Assembly (NCBI RefSeq): GCF_019720915.1
Contig: NZ_JAHKSI010000001.1
Span: 2,356,001 to 2,420,000, forward strand
DNA from: Alkalihalobacillus sp. TS-13
GTDB lineage: Bacteria; Bacillota; Bacilli; Bacillales; Fictibacillaceae
DNA length: 64,000 bases
Reading direction: 5' to 3'
A program made the position numbers and the translations under genes. This document shows, in pieces, positions 16,453-26,552 of this stretch. The stretch's first letter is position 1. Every line of letters begins with the position of its first letter. The notes under the pieces were generated by a model that had not been told where the DNA came from, did no database searches, and saw only the letters and a program-made list of their open reading frames with translations.

Positions 16453-17343
16453 TTACGGTAGTAGCGATGTCATTTCGCCATATGTTTCAGGTCTGCGATC
16501 ACGATAGAACTGCCATACATCACGTACTTCACGGATCATTTTCTTATTCATTTCACCAATGATGACCTCGTCCTGGTCACGGCTTCCCATTGCTACGAAA
16601 TTCCCCCGAGGATCTACAAGATAGGATTGGCCATAGAATTCACCCATGTTCCACGGTCCTTCTGTCCCCACTCGGTTGATCGCACCCAAATAGTAGCCGT
16701 TGGCAACTGCATGGGCAGGCTGCTCCAGCTTCCATAAGTACTCTGAAAGGCCTGCGACAGTTGCAGAAGGATTAAAGACGACTTCTGCTCCTCTCAAACC
16801 TAGTAATCTTGCACCCTCTGGGAAATGGCGATCGTAACAAATATATACGCCTACTTTCGCAAAAGCTGTATCAAATACCGGATAACCTAGATTCCCTGGC
16901 TTGAAGTAATATTTCTCCCAAAAACCACAGCCCTCATCTCCAACCTTTACATGAGGAATATGCTGTTTGCGGTATTTTCCGAGATAAGATCCATCCGCAT
17001 CGATGACTGCTGCTGTATTATAGTAGGTGGCGATTCCTTCACGCTCATAGATCGGCAAGATGATAACGACACCGAGTTCGCGGGCAAGCGCCTGAAACTG
17101 AGTCGTAGTTGGACCATTCGGAATCTCTTCAGCAGAGTCGTACCATTTTGAATTTTGCTCTGCACAAAAATAAGGTCCATAGAAAATTTCTTGTAGACAA
17201 ATGATCTGTGCACCCTTCTCTGCTGCTTCTCTTACAAGCTTGACATGTTTTTCAATTGATTTTTCCTTATGGACGGCTACTGGCTCATTGCCATCCACAT
17301 CATGAATCGCTTGAATCAGACCAATTTTCACTAAATCAGACAT
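16453..17343 (-). CDS. pydC: beta-ureidopropionase (N-carbamoyl-beta-alanine amidohydrolase)
   Basis: Nitrilase-superfamily amidase that hydrolyses N-carbamoyl-beta-alanine to beta-alanine, CO2 and ammonia. The Glu-Lys-Cys triad is E52 (LQEIFYGPYF), K126 (YRKQHIPH) and C169 (GVYICYDRHFPEG). The length of 296 residues and the motifs AGLSEYLWKLEQPAHA and AINRVGTEGPW match the beta-ureidopropionase branch. AAGGAGG stands 7 nt before the ATG. It is the first gene of the cluster, behind a 549-bp region with two palindromic operator candidates. Other nitrilase-family amidases look similar, but the flanking preT, preA and hydA settle the role. Confidence 0.92.
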   Translation of the reverse strand: MSDLVKIGLIQAIHDVDGNEPVAVHKEKSIEKHVKLVREAAEKGAQIICLQEIFYGPYFCAEQNSKWYDSAEEIPNGPTTTQFQALARELGVVIILPIYEREGIATYYNTAAVIDADGSYLGKYRKQHIPHVKVGDEGCGFWEKYYFKPGNLGYPVFDTAFAKVGVYICYDRHFPEGARLLGLRGAEVVFNPSATVAGLSEYLWKLEQPAHAVANGYYLGAINRVGTEGPWNMGEFYGQSYLVDPRGNFVAMGSRDQDEVIIGEMNKKMIREVRDVWQFYRDRRPETYGEMTSLLP

Positions 17344-17892
17344 CTACATTTCCTCCTTCAATTCTTTTGATCTTGTATGTTGCAAAAACAAAAGGAATAA
17401 CGACTTAAAATTTGACTGAATTATTTGAATCTTAAGTTTATTTTACGGTGTCGAAAGAAGGTTTACATTTTACAAAACGTAAAAACATCAGACTTCATTT
17501 TTGTTCAAAATGTAAAGTGTGTAATAACTCGTGGGGTTCGGTCGTTCAATAATGCAGGTGGAACATCGGCGTAGTTCACTTATTTTAGAGGTTTTATTGA
17601 GGAAAATATGAGTTGGATTGACAATAGTTTTTCCAGGAGAACTTCAGCCCCTCCTTTAACCTATATTTGAAAAACAAGCTGTTAGAGTAAAAACATATCA
17701 TATGTTTTTTACGAAGATTGTAGAATGATCGAAGAAAAAAACTGTTTTTTTGTCGTTTTTGTAATTTTCTTAAAATAAATTCCGTAACTTTTTACTTTAT
17801 GTTAAAGTTTAGTTCAAAAGTGTCCAATATAGCATTCGAATACAGTCTTCAGTTTACGATCAAAATTTGATGGAAAAGGTGTTGCATACCTA
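17344..17892. other. divergent regulatory region between pydC and the DMT gene
   Basis: This 549-bp AT-rich region between divergent genes has no credible reading frame. It contains the tandem operator candidates at 17462-17515 on the pydC side. No unambiguous -35/-10 pair was identified for either gene. Confidence 0.5.
17462..17515. promoter_or_regulatory. tandem palindromic operators upstream of pydC
   Basis: Site 1 (17462-17483) has arms TTTACATTTT and AAAACGTAAA around AC. Site 2 (17494-17515) has TTCATTTT and AAAATGTAA around a short spacer. Their centres are 32 bp apart, about three helical turns, so a dimeric regulator could bind both on one face. They share the TTACATT/AATGTAA core with the site before mmsA. 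Confidence 0.5.
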
Positions 17893-18327
17893 ATGAATTT
17901 GATGATGGTCATAATCGTGTTCATCGGTGGAATTGCAGTTGCTGTTCAAGCTGGTGTGAATGGTGGTCTTGGAAAACAGGTCGGGGTCATTGAAGGTGCA
18001 TTTCTGTCTTTTCTTATTGGGACTGTCACCCTGTTTCTTATGATGATCTTTTTCGGAAAAGGGAACATCTTGCAAGCAACAGCTGTGCCACGATGGCAGC
18101 TGATCGGTGGTGTGCTTGGCGCATTTTATGTGTTTGCAATGGTATTGGCTGTTCCGAAAATCGGCGTTGCTGCTTCACTTATATCTGTTATAGCAGCACA
18201 ACTTATCACTAGTTCTGTCATCGATCACTTCGGCTGGCTTGGAATGAAACAAATTCCAATTGACGGAAAACGGATTCTAGGATTTTGTTTCTTGATCACC
18301 GCACTTTATCTGTTTACGAGAAAATAA
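17893..18327 (+). CDS. DMT-superfamily small membrane protein (YdcZ/DUF606 family)
   Basis: This 144-residue membrane protein has about five hydrophobic helices. The opening MVIIVFIGGIAVAVQAGVNG and the stretch LGAFYVFAMVLAVPKIGVAA are characteristic of the YdcZ/DUF606 branch of drug/metabolite transporters. In that family two short proteins, or a duplicated one, form the transporter. The substrate is unknown. The ATG at 17893 is 11 nt after AAAAGGTG. Internal ATGs at codons 4 and 5 are possible but poorly placed. It is divergent from pydC, which might hint at shared control, and is followed by a strong terminator. Confidence 0.8.
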   Translation: MNLMMVIIVFIGGIAVAVQAGVNGGLGKQVGVIEGAFLSFLIGTVTLFLMMIFFGKGNILQATAVPRWQLIGGVLGAFYVFAMVLAVPKIGVAASLISVIAAQLITSSVIDHFGWLGMKQIPIDGKRILGFCFLITALYLFTRK

Positions 18328-18376
18328 GGTAAATCATACGTTTTTCACAAGTAGATTCGCATATGAATTCTCAAGA

Positions 18377-18412
18377 AAAAGAGCTCGAATTTGAGCTCTT
18401 TTCTCCGTTTTT
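18377..18412 (+). terminator. rho-independent terminator after the DMT gene
   Basis: AAAAGAGCTC (18377-18386) pairs perfectly with GAGCTCTTTT (18393-18402), loop GAATTT, followed by CTCCGTTTTT. Confidence 0.85.
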
Positions 18413-18524
18413 ATAATGATGGGTTTACGCCATTAACGCTATTTGTCATTATTATCCTTTTATAAAACCATCCTTTTGTGTATTAACCATAAAACAGCAC
18501 CGAAAATATTGTGATGTGAGCACG

Positions 18525-18554
18525 TTGTCTTGACCTGAACATAATCGATATAAT
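18525..18554 (+). promoter_or_regulatory. sigma-A-type promoter of put genes
   Basis: TTGTCT (18525-18530), 18-bp spacer, perfect TATAAT (18549-18554). The transcript would carry a small hairpin at 18597-18615 (stem around a GCAA tetraloop) just ahead of the putB ribosome site AAGGA. Confidence 0.6.
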
Positions 18555-18637
18555 TTTCTTAACAATCAAATAGTTAAACGAATTTGGTCGTTTACCTTCC
18601 CCTGGCAACAGGGAAAAGTGTCGATAAGGAAGGTGTG

Positions 18638-19561
18638 GTGAGCTTGGAGGTCATAAGTAAACGGTTCTTCTTGTATCTCTCCAACAACAAGTTATTAGAT
18701 CGATTAGCAAAACGTTGGGGATCAAGATTTGGGGCTGACAAGATTATAGGGGGAGAAACATTCTCTCATGCAATTCCTTTGATCAGACAACTGAACCATG
18801 ATGGATTTCAAGTTACAGTCGATCACTTGGGGGAATTCGTCAATTCCGTTGATGAGGCAAGGAAACATGCGCAGGAGTGTCTCCAGAGTATTTGTTCTAT
18901 TACTCATCATCAACTGGATTCTGAGGTCTCTGTGAAACTGACATCATTGGGTCTTGATATCAGTCATGAATTGGTTATGGAAAACATGGAACTGATTTTG
19001 TCAAAGGCAAAGGAAAATGGAATCACGGTGACCATTGACATGGAGGATTCCTCTAGATGCAATGCAACTCTTGAGATTTATAAGACATTAAAGCAGAAAT
19101 ACAGGAATGTGGGAACTGTGATTCAATCCTACCTCTATCGATCTAATGAGGATGTCGATGATCTTCAAAGTTATGCTCCCTATCTAAGACTTGTAAAGGG
19201 AGCTTACAAGGAATCCGGTAAAGTGGCTTTTCTTGAGAAGCGAATGGTTGATGAAAATTTAAAACGGCTCATCAAGAAAAATCTCTTGAATGGGCATTAC
19301 ACTGCTGTTGCTAGCCATGATGACGCCATGATCGATTACACCAAAGAATTGGTAGAAGAACACGGAATACCGAGAGACCGTTTCGAGTTTCAAATGCTCT
19401 TTGGAATGAGAAGCCAATTGCAGACCGATCTTGTGAAAGAAGGATATACAGTCCGTGTTTATCTGCCTTATGGGGAAGATTGGTACGGCTATTTCATGAG
19501 ACGTTTAGCTGAAAGACCCGAAAATATTGCCTTTGCAATCAAAGGAATTTTCAGTAAGTAA
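18638..19561 (+). CDS. putB: proline dehydrogenase
   Basis: FAD-dependent oxidation of L-proline to pyrroline-5-carboxylate, coupled to the membrane quinone pool. Motifs are LRLVKGAYKESGKVAF, the strand FEFQMLFGMRSQLQ, and the signature YLPYGEDWYGYFMRRLAERP with the two arginines that bind the substrate carboxylate. The frame is open from 18584, but the ribosome site AAGGA (18626-18630) fits the GTG at 18638. This gives MSLEVISKRFFLYLSNNKLL and 307 residues, close to the B. subtilis enzyme. It is followed 22 bp later by the pyrroline-5-carboxylate dehydrogenase gene and then by a PutR-type regulator. No proline permease gene is present here. Confidence 0.93.
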   Translation: MSLEVISKRFFLYLSNNKLLDRLAKRWGSRFGADKIIGGETFSHAIPLIRQLNHDGFQVTVDHLGEFVNSVDEARKHAQECLQSICSITHHQLDSEVSVKLTSLGLDISHELVMENMELILSKAKENGITVTIDMEDSSRCNATLEIYKTLKQKYRNVGTVIQSYLYRSNEDVDDLQSYAPYLRLVKGAYKESGKVAFLEKRMVDENLKRLIKKNLLNGHYTAVASHDDAMIDYTKELVEEHGIPRDRFEFQMLFGMRSQLQTDLVKEGYTVRVYLPYGEDWYGYFMRRLAERPENIAFAIKGIFSK

Positions 19562-19583
19562 AATTTGAAAGGAGAATTTCATT

Positions 19584-21131
19584 ATGGTAACACCTTATAA
19601 ACACGAACCATTTACTGATTTCACCCTAGAGGAGAATATTAAAGCTTTCGAAGAGGCTTTACGGAAAGTAAAAGAAGAATTGGGTCAAAAACACGATCTA
19701 CTTGTAAACGGAGAAAGAATTCGTTCCGAAGAACAAATTGTTTCTAGAAACCCTGCTAATACAAAACAAGTTGTGGGTTATGTCTCAAAAGCGAATCAAG
19801 AGATTGCTGATCAAGCTGTAGAATCCGCTTCAGAGGCTTTTAAAAGTTGGAGAAAATGGGATGAAAGAGCACGTGCTGAATTACTTTTCCGTGCAGCAAG
19901 CATCATTAGACGACGTAAGCATGAATTTTCCGCGTATTTGGTTTACGAAGTAGGTAAACCCTGGAAGGAAGCGGATGCAGACACAGCTGAAGCGATCGAT
20001 TTCTTAGAATATTACGGCCGGCAAATGATTGAATTGAAAGAAGGTAAACCAGTTGAAAGCCGTCCGGGTGAACAGAACCGCTACATTTATACGCCAACTG
20101 GGGTAGCTGTCGTTATACCACCTTGGAACTTGGCTCTGGCTATTATGGCGGGTACCACTGTCGCACCGCTTGTCACAGGTAGTACAGTCGTACTGAAGCC
20201 TGCCAGCAACAGTCCAGTAATCGCAGCCAAATTCGTCGAGGTGTTAGAAGAAGCTGGCCTGCCGAAAGGCGTCTTGAACTTCGTACCTGGAAGCGGCGGA
20301 GAAGTTGGTGACTATCTTGTCGATCATCCGAAAACCTCCCTTATTTCCTTTACAGGTTCACGCGCAACTGGAACTCGTATCATCAAGCGTGCTGCTGAAA
20401 TCCAGGAAGGTCAGAATCATTTGAAACAAGTGATTGCTGAAATGGGCGGTAAGGATACAGTTGTCGTTGATAACCAATCCAACTTAGAAACAGCTGCTGA
20501 AGCAATCGTAATATCTGCCTTTGGCTTTTCCGGGCAAAAATGTTCATCAGGTTCACGTGCTGTCGTCCATGAAGATGTTTATGACGAAGTGCTCGAAAGG
20601 GTGAAAAGACGGACTGAAGAATTGACCGTTGGGAATGCTTCAGAGCAAAATGTTTATATGGGGCCGGTGGTCGATCAAAGTGCCTTTGACAAAGTGATGA
20701 GTTATATCGAAACCGGGAAAGAAGAAGGACGCCTTATCACTGGTGGGAAAGGTGATGATTCTGAAGGCTACTTTATCGAACCTACTATTTTTGCTGATCT
20801 CGATCCTAATTCCCGTATGCAACAGGAGGAAATATTCGGTCCTGTCGTTTGCTTCACAAAAGCGAAAAATTTCGATGAGGCAATCGAGATTGCCAACAAT
20901 ACTGAATATGGATTAACAGGTGCGGTCATCTCTGATAACCGGGAACACCTTGAAAAAGCAAAATACGATTTCCATGTAGGTAACCTATACTTCAATCGCA
21001 ATTGCACAGGTGCCATTGTTGGTTACCAACCGTTCGGAGGATTTAAAATGTCAGGCACCGATTCTAAAGCGGGCGGTCCTGATTACTTGGCGCTTCATAT
21101 GCTAGCCAAGACAATTTCGGAAAAATATTAA
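19584..21131 (+). CDS. putC: L-glutamate gamma-semialdehyde (P5C) dehydrogenase
   Basis: Oxidises pyrroline-5-carboxylate, as glutamate semialdehyde, to glutamate with NAD; second step of proline catabolism. This 515-residue aldehyde dehydrogenase has the general-base Glu in IAEMGGKD and the catalytic Cys in [14 protein letters not shown]. It also has the PutC/RocA-type N-terminus ([16 protein letters not shown]) and C-terminus ([19 protein letters not shown]). AAAGGAG precedes the ATG by 9 nt. The gene is co-transcribed with putB and ends at a strong terminator. The paralogue RocA, used in arginine catabolism, is nearly identical in motifs; the putB context favours PutC. Confidence 0.93.
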   Translation: MVTPYKHEPFTDFTLEENIKAFEEALRKVKEELGQKHDLLVNGERIRSEEQIVSRNPANTKQVVGYVSKANQEIADQAVESASEAFKSWRKWDERARAELLFRAASIIRRRKHEFSAYLVYEVGKPWKEADADTAEAIDFLEYYGRQMIELKEGKPVESRPGEQNRYIYTPTGVAVVIPPWNLALAIMAGTTVAPLVTGSTVVLKPASNSPVIAAKFVEVLEEAGLPKGVLNFVPGSGGEVGDYLVDHPKTSLISFTGSRATGTRIIKRAAEIQEGQNHLKQVIAEMGGKDTVVVDNQSNLETAAEAIVISAFGFSGQKCSSGSRAVVHEDVYDEVLERVKRRTEELTVGNASEQNVYMGPVVDQSAFDKVMSYIETGKEEGRLITGGKGDDSEGYFIEPTIFADLDPNSRMQQEEIFGPVVCFTKAKNFDEAIEIANNTEYGLTGAVISDNREHLEKAKYDFHVGNLYFNRNCTGAIVGYQPFGGFKMSGTDSKAGGPDYLALHMLAKTISEKY

Positions 21132-21163
21132 TCCGATACCCCGTTTTCTAGGTTCATCTAACT

Positions 21164-21197
21164 AAGCTCTCCCATCAACCGGGAGAGCTTTTTCCTT
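21164..21197 (+). terminator. rho-independent terminator of putBC
   Basis: AAGCTCTCCC (21164-21173) pairs perfectly with GGGAGAGCTT (21181-21190), followed by TTTCCTTTTC. Confidence 0.9.
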
Positions 21198-21260
21198 TTC
21201 ATTCCGAAATAACCCGCTATAATAGGGTATAATAGCCCCCACGGAAAGGTAAGGATTCCT

Positions 21261-22532
21261 ATGGAAATAAAAGAATTGATCCTCCAAGCAGAAGATATTC
21301 ATAAAGCAACGGAACTGATTAGCTCAAAGCTAGGTAACCCTGTGATTATTGAAAATAAAAATTTCGAATTGATCTCTTACAGTTCTTCATTCGATCAATT
21401 CGATCTAACACAGCAGAAAACAATCCTTTCGAAGAAATGTCCAATCTTCATTATTGATCGACTGAAGAAAGAAGGAATTGTTCACCGCCTTGAGAAACAT
21501 TCTGACCCGATCCGTGTCCATTCTATGGAGGAGTTAGGATTCCACCAACGTGTTGTAATTGCAGCCAAGTACCTTGGAAATACCATGGGATACATTTGGA
21601 TCCAGGAATCCGACAAACTTTTACAAAGTGATGATCTTGCCTTCCTAGAAGAGATCTCCCCTCACCTTGGTCATTTGATCAATGATGTTTATTCAGAGGA
21701 TAATGCCAAAAAGGGAAGAAAAGAGGAAATTTGGTGGCAGTTGCTTCATCACGAATATGGAAGTGAAAGTCAATTACGCCATGATGCATCATTGGCTAAG
21801 CTCACATTACCAGAACGGTTTTCTGTTGTCGTTTTTTCTATAACAGCATCTCCGTATAAATCTATGCTCGATCATCTTGAGAAGATGGTCCACAATTCTT
21901 ATATTCATTCACAAATTTATGCTTTGAAAACTGAATACCAAGTAATATTGGTTCTCTACGGTAAATCAGACAAGAAGTTTTCTTCGCTGGAATTAGCCAG
22001 GAGTATGATTGAAAAGGTCAAGGATGAAACAGGCGAAGAAAAATTTTATAACTTTTTGATCGGGGTTGGAAAAGAATACACCTCATTGTATCATTTGAGA
22101 AAAAGTTTTCTAGAAGCCCTTGAGGTCATTGAAACGGCAAACTTTATCAGCCCTCGTCCTGAATCGATGCCACGGGAATTCGCTCATCTTGGAATATATC
22201 GTTACTTAGCCACTCTCTATGAAAAGAACAGTTCTAAAGACTACTATAGTGATGATTTATTATCATTGATTAAGAATGATGCAGAAAAACAGACGGATCT
22301 GCTTCGAACGCTTGAAGTGTATTTAGCTAATGACGGGAAAGGTAAACAGACCGCAAATGAATTGTTCATTCATCCGAACACCTTGAATTACCGGATAAAA
22401 AAAATACAAGAACTAACGAATATCGATTTCAACGACTTCAATATGAAAGTCTACCTATATACTGAATTGTTATTACTCAACAATGTCGAAGCTTACTATC
22501 AACGGTATAAAGGTGCTGTTAAAGAAATTTGA
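21261..22532 (+). CDS. putR: CdaR/PucR-type regulator, probable PutR of proline catabolism
   Basis: This 423-residue regulator has an N-terminal sensor region of about 150 residues, a middle CdaR GGDEF-like part, and a C-terminal HTH_30 domain near residues 350-405 (GKQTANELFIHPNTLNYRIK). The layout and the position directly behind putBC match B. subtilis PutR, the proline-responsive activator of put genes. It has its own ribosome site (AAGGA, 5 nt before the ATG) and lies beyond the putC terminator, so it is probably transcribed separately. It is shorter than and distinct from the PucR-type protein at 7888-9510. The proline role is inferred from context. Confidence 0.85.
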   Translation: MEIKELILQAEDIHKATELISSKLGNPVIIENKNFELISYSSSFDQFDLTQQKTILSKKCPIFIIDRLKKEGIVHRLEKHSDPIRVHSMEELGFHQRVVIAAKYLGNTMGYIWIQESDKLLQSDDLAFLEEISPHLGHLINDVYSEDNAKKGRKEEIWWQLLHHEYGSESQLRHDASLAKLTLPERFSVVVFSITASPYKSMLDHLEKMVHNSYIHSQIYALKTEYQVILVLYGKSDKKFSSLELARSMIEKVKDETGEEKFYNFLIGVGKEYTSLYHLRKSFLEALEVIETANFISPRPESMPREFAHLGIYRYLATLYEKNSSKDYYSDDLLSLIKNDAEKQTDLLRTLEVYLANDGKGKQTANELFIHPNTLNYRIKKIQELTNIDFNDFNMKVYLYTELLLLNNVEAYYQRYKGAVKEI

Positions 22533-22552
22533 TCACAAACATAGATTTTTCA

Positions 22553-22590
22553 AAAGAACTCCTGCGATAATAGCAGAAGTTCTTTAATGT
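22553..22590 (+). terminator. terminator after putR
   Basis: AAAGAACT and CTGC (22553-22565) pair with GCAG and AGTTCTTT (22573-22585), with a small bulge and loop GATAATA. It is followed by AATG rather than a long T-run. Confidence 0.65.
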
Positions 22591-22793
22591 ATTGAGACAC
22601 TGCTCAAAGATTGAGAACAAAAATTTTGTCTCTCGTCATGGATTCAATACTTGGACTTATTCCCTGTGCGCCAAGGTCGAATTTTTTGGTATCGATAAAT
22701 GGCTGAACTCGTTCTGTTTTAGTATTCGATTGTATTACTATCCTTTTCTTTTAATGAAGTCTCATGTATACTAGAATCAAATTTAATAGAAGT

Positions 22794-22890
22794 AACTAGG
22801 GGAGTCCGATATGTTTGGGCTGAGAGAGAAACACGTTAAAGTTTCTTGACCCTTTGGACCTGATCTGGATCATACCAGCGTGGGGAAGTT
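22794..22890 (+). promoter_or_regulatory. TPP riboswitch (THI element) controlling thiC
   Basis: The conserved THI-box pieces appear in order: ACTAGGGGAG, GGGCTGAGAGA, GACCCTTTGGACCTGATC, TGGATCATACCAGCGTGGGG and AAGTT. A TATACT -10-like box lies about 20 bp upstream. The riboswitch is followed by an intrinsic terminator and then thiC. When TPP is bound the terminator should form and shut off thiC. Confidence 0.95.
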
Positions 22891-22929
22891 AGATATTACC
22901 TCTTATTTGAGATGATACTTCTACATATG

Positions 22930-22966
22930 AAGCCGGGTCCATGTTTTTTTGGAATCCGGCTTTTTT
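22930..22966 (+). terminator. riboswitch expression-platform terminator
   Basis: AAGCCGG (22930-22936) plus TCC pairs with GGA plus CCGGCTT (22951-22962), followed by TTTTT. It lies between the TPP aptamer and thiC and is the attenuator. Confidence 0.88.
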
Positions 22967-23041
22967 ATGTTCAGTTTTATTTCATGCCGTTGTCTTGTTC
23001 TGGATCTCGTCCTTTCAGAATCTAAAAAAAGGAGAGATTGA

Positions 23042-24829
<1,788 letters not shown>

Positions 24830-24852
24830 CTTTCTGAGGAGGTTATATTACA

Positions 24853-25020
24853 GTGGATGCTCATAAAATTGAAAGGGAAATTAATCAACACAAAGCTCAC
24901 CTTGCTTTTTTGGAGAAACGTCTAAAAGATTTACAGCAAAATTGTGATCATCATTTTCAAGGTGATTACAATTATGAAATATGTTTAAAGTGTAATAAAG
25001 TCAACGTGTTATATTATTAA
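24853..25020 (+). CDS. small Cys/His (zinc-finger-like) protein (55 aa) in the thiC operon
   Basis: The gene starts with GTG 10 nt after a strong GAGGAGG. The 55-residue protein has a helical, coiled-coil-like first half (HKIEREINQHKAHLAFLEKR) and a compact second half with possible zinc ligands: NCDHH and EICLKCNKV. These give one Cys, two adjacent His and a CxxC pair. The C-terminus is NVLYY. Similar short proteins occur in Bacillaceae without known function, as far as I recall. The stop-to-start gap to thiC is 23 bp, so it should be under the TPP riboswitch. Its role in thiamine metabolism is unknown. Confidence 0.7.
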   Translation: MDAHKIEREINQHKAHLAFLEKRLKDLQQNCDHHFQGDYNYEICLKCNKVNVLYY

Positions 25021-25051
25021 GATGTGAAAATAAAGCAGCGAAATTCAAAAT

Positions 25052-25167
25052 GGGGGCTATCCCAAAAGTAACTGAGTCTCTCCGAACTTAACAACATTTA
25101 GAAAAATCGTGGTTTGATTCAAAATGTTGTGTTGGAGGTGTCTGACACTTTTCTTTTGGGACACCCC
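25052..25167. mobile_element. MITE-like element, 116 bp
   Basis: Terminal inverted repeats GGGGGCTATCCCAAAAG (left) and CTTTTGGGACACCCC (right) resemble IS1182-type ends. The interior carries an inverted repeat (AACAACATTT and AAAATGTTGTGTT) and GGTGTCTGACACTT. There is no coding capacity. A right-hand partial copy is at 47256-47325. Confidence 0.6.
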
Positions 25168-25264
25168 TGAATATGGGTTATCAATTATTTTACTGGTAGC
25201 TTGGGAAGGTATTTAACTCTATTATTATATTGAATAACTAAATTTTCATTTAAATAAAGAGTCA

Positions 25265-25425
25265 TTATACTTAAATCAAATTTAATAGAAGTGACTAGGG
25301 GAATCCAATATGTTTGGGCAGATTTGGATCCGGCTTTTTTATGACAAAGCTCCATTATGCAAAAAATGGAATAATTACTCCAGAAATCGAATTTATCGCA
25401 TGGAGGGAAGATATGAAACCTGAAT
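25265..25425 (+). pseudogene. relic of a second TPP riboswitch-thiC copy
   Basis: Three joined fragments keep the order of the intact locus. Bases 25270-25319 match the -10 box and left part of the TPP aptamer (22770-22831). Bases 25321-25343 match the right arm of the attenuator. Bases 25344-25425 match thiC codons around [20 protein letters not shown] (here LHYAKNGIITPEIEFIAWRE). Everything between has been deleted. It cannot encode ThiC. A short reading frame runs through it (25314-25526) but is not a sensible gene. Confidence 0.85.
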
Positions 25426-25430
25426 CCACA

Positions 25431-25464
25431 AAAAACCTTTGCCTTAATTCGGCAAGGTTTTTTT
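25431..25464 (+). terminator. terminator downstream of the thiC relic
   Basis: AAAAACCTTTGCC (25431-25443) pairs with GGCAAGGTTTTT (25451-25462) with one bulged base, loop TTAATTC, followed by further T. Confidence 0.75.
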
Positions 25465-25783
25465 ATTTCCTGTATTTAATGACCTTCTATTTAGTATTGG
25501 TACCACGAAACGTCATAAAGGATTGACTTATATTATATTTCTAAATAAATGTATAAATGTTTTCTTTATATTTTCTATCAGCTTTTAATAATTTCTTTCA
25601 TTACATCTTTTCAATCCAATCATTGCTCCACTAAAAACAGTAGGAGAAACATTTTTATGAACTTCATTTTACACACAGTGAGTATTGGACAACCCCCTCA
25701 TTACATTACGAGCCTCTAGCTTTTATATTGATGGGCACGTTTTTTATCATACGTCATAAAAACCTATTATTATTTTACTTTCA
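25465..25783. other. gene-free stretch
   Basis: About 320 bp of AT-rich sequence between the thiC relic terminator and the racemase stop. I see no gene, repeat or clear hairpin in it. Confidence 0.5.
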
Positions 25784-26506
25784 TTACTGGAATATTTTTT
25801 TCTTATTATTGTCCTCTTCAATTACCAACTTAACCGCAGTTTTTGCATGTATGCTTGTAGTATCAAACAGTTTCATGCTTGTGTCACTCTGTTGGACCAG
25901 GAGTGAGATTTCAGTACAACCAAGTATCACAGCCTGGGCACCCCTCTCTCTTAACCGTTCGATCACCTCAAGATATCGTTCCTTCGAGTGCTGAAGCGTT
26001 TTCCCTTGGCATAGTTCATTAAAAATGACGTTGTGAACCATTTCCTTATCCTCTTCGTCGGGTGTGATAACTTTAATATCGTGCTTCATTTGGAAACGAT
26101 CCTTATAAAAGTTCTTATCCATTGTATATTTTGTCCCTAATAGCCCGACACAGTCTAGACCAGCTTCTTTGATTTTGGAAGCAGTCGAATCTACGATATG
26201 CAATAAAGGAACAGATAGATTGCTCTGTACTTCTTCTGCCATCTTATGCATTGTATTTGTACATATCAAAATCAAGTCAGCGCCTGCTCTTTCTAACGTA
26301 ACCGCTGCATCGACCATTTTTGCGGTAGCCAAATCCCATGCCCCGGATTTTTGCAGTCGGACAATCTCCTCAAAATCAAATGAATAGAGCAGACACTTCG
26401 CTGAGTGTACTCCTCCCAATTCCAATCTTACTTGTTCATTGATGATCCGATAATATTCCGAAGTAGACTCCCAGCTTAAACCGCCAATTAAACCTATTGT
26501 TTTCAT
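25784..26506 (-). CDS. amino-acid racemase, Asp/Glu racemase family (RacX/YgeA type)
   Basis: Cofactor-independent racemase of about 240 residues. The two catalytic Cys motifs are present: ICTNTMHKM (about residue 80) and LGCTEISLL (about 193). The N-terminal IGLIGGLSWESTSEYY is typical of the RacX/YgeA branch, which racemises various amino acids rather than only Asp or Glu. I chose the ATG at 26506, 8 nt after GGAGG. The open frame extends to a TTG at 26521, which overlaps the ribosome site. It is divergent from a MocR regulator that shares its promoter region, so it is probably that regulator's target. Confidence 0.87.
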   Translation of the reverse strand: MKTIGLIGGLSWESTSEYYRIINEQVRLELGGVHSAKCLLYSFDFEEIVRLQKSGAWDLATAKMVDAAVTLERAGADLILICTNTMHKMAEEVQSNLSVPLLHIVDSTASKIKEAGLDCVGLLGTKYTMDKNFYKDRFQMKHDIKVITPDEEDKEMVHNVIFNELCQGKTLQHSKERYLEVIERLRERGAQAVILGCTEISLLVQQSDTSMKLFDTTSIHAKTAVKLVIEEDNNKKKIFQ

Positions 26507-26552
26507 CCTCTTTACCTCCAATTGAATTTATGAGAAGGATAACATGATATAC

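Noticed and set aside
22794-22890. Riboswitch of another class (for example purine or glycine) before thiC
   Set aside because: The motif order and the GCTGAGA and ACCTGATCTGGATCATACC boxes are specific to TPP.
25314-25526. 70-residue frame across the thiC relic
   Set aside because: It consists of attenuator and thiC debris plus terminator. There is no ribosome site and no family resemblance beyond the thiC fragment.
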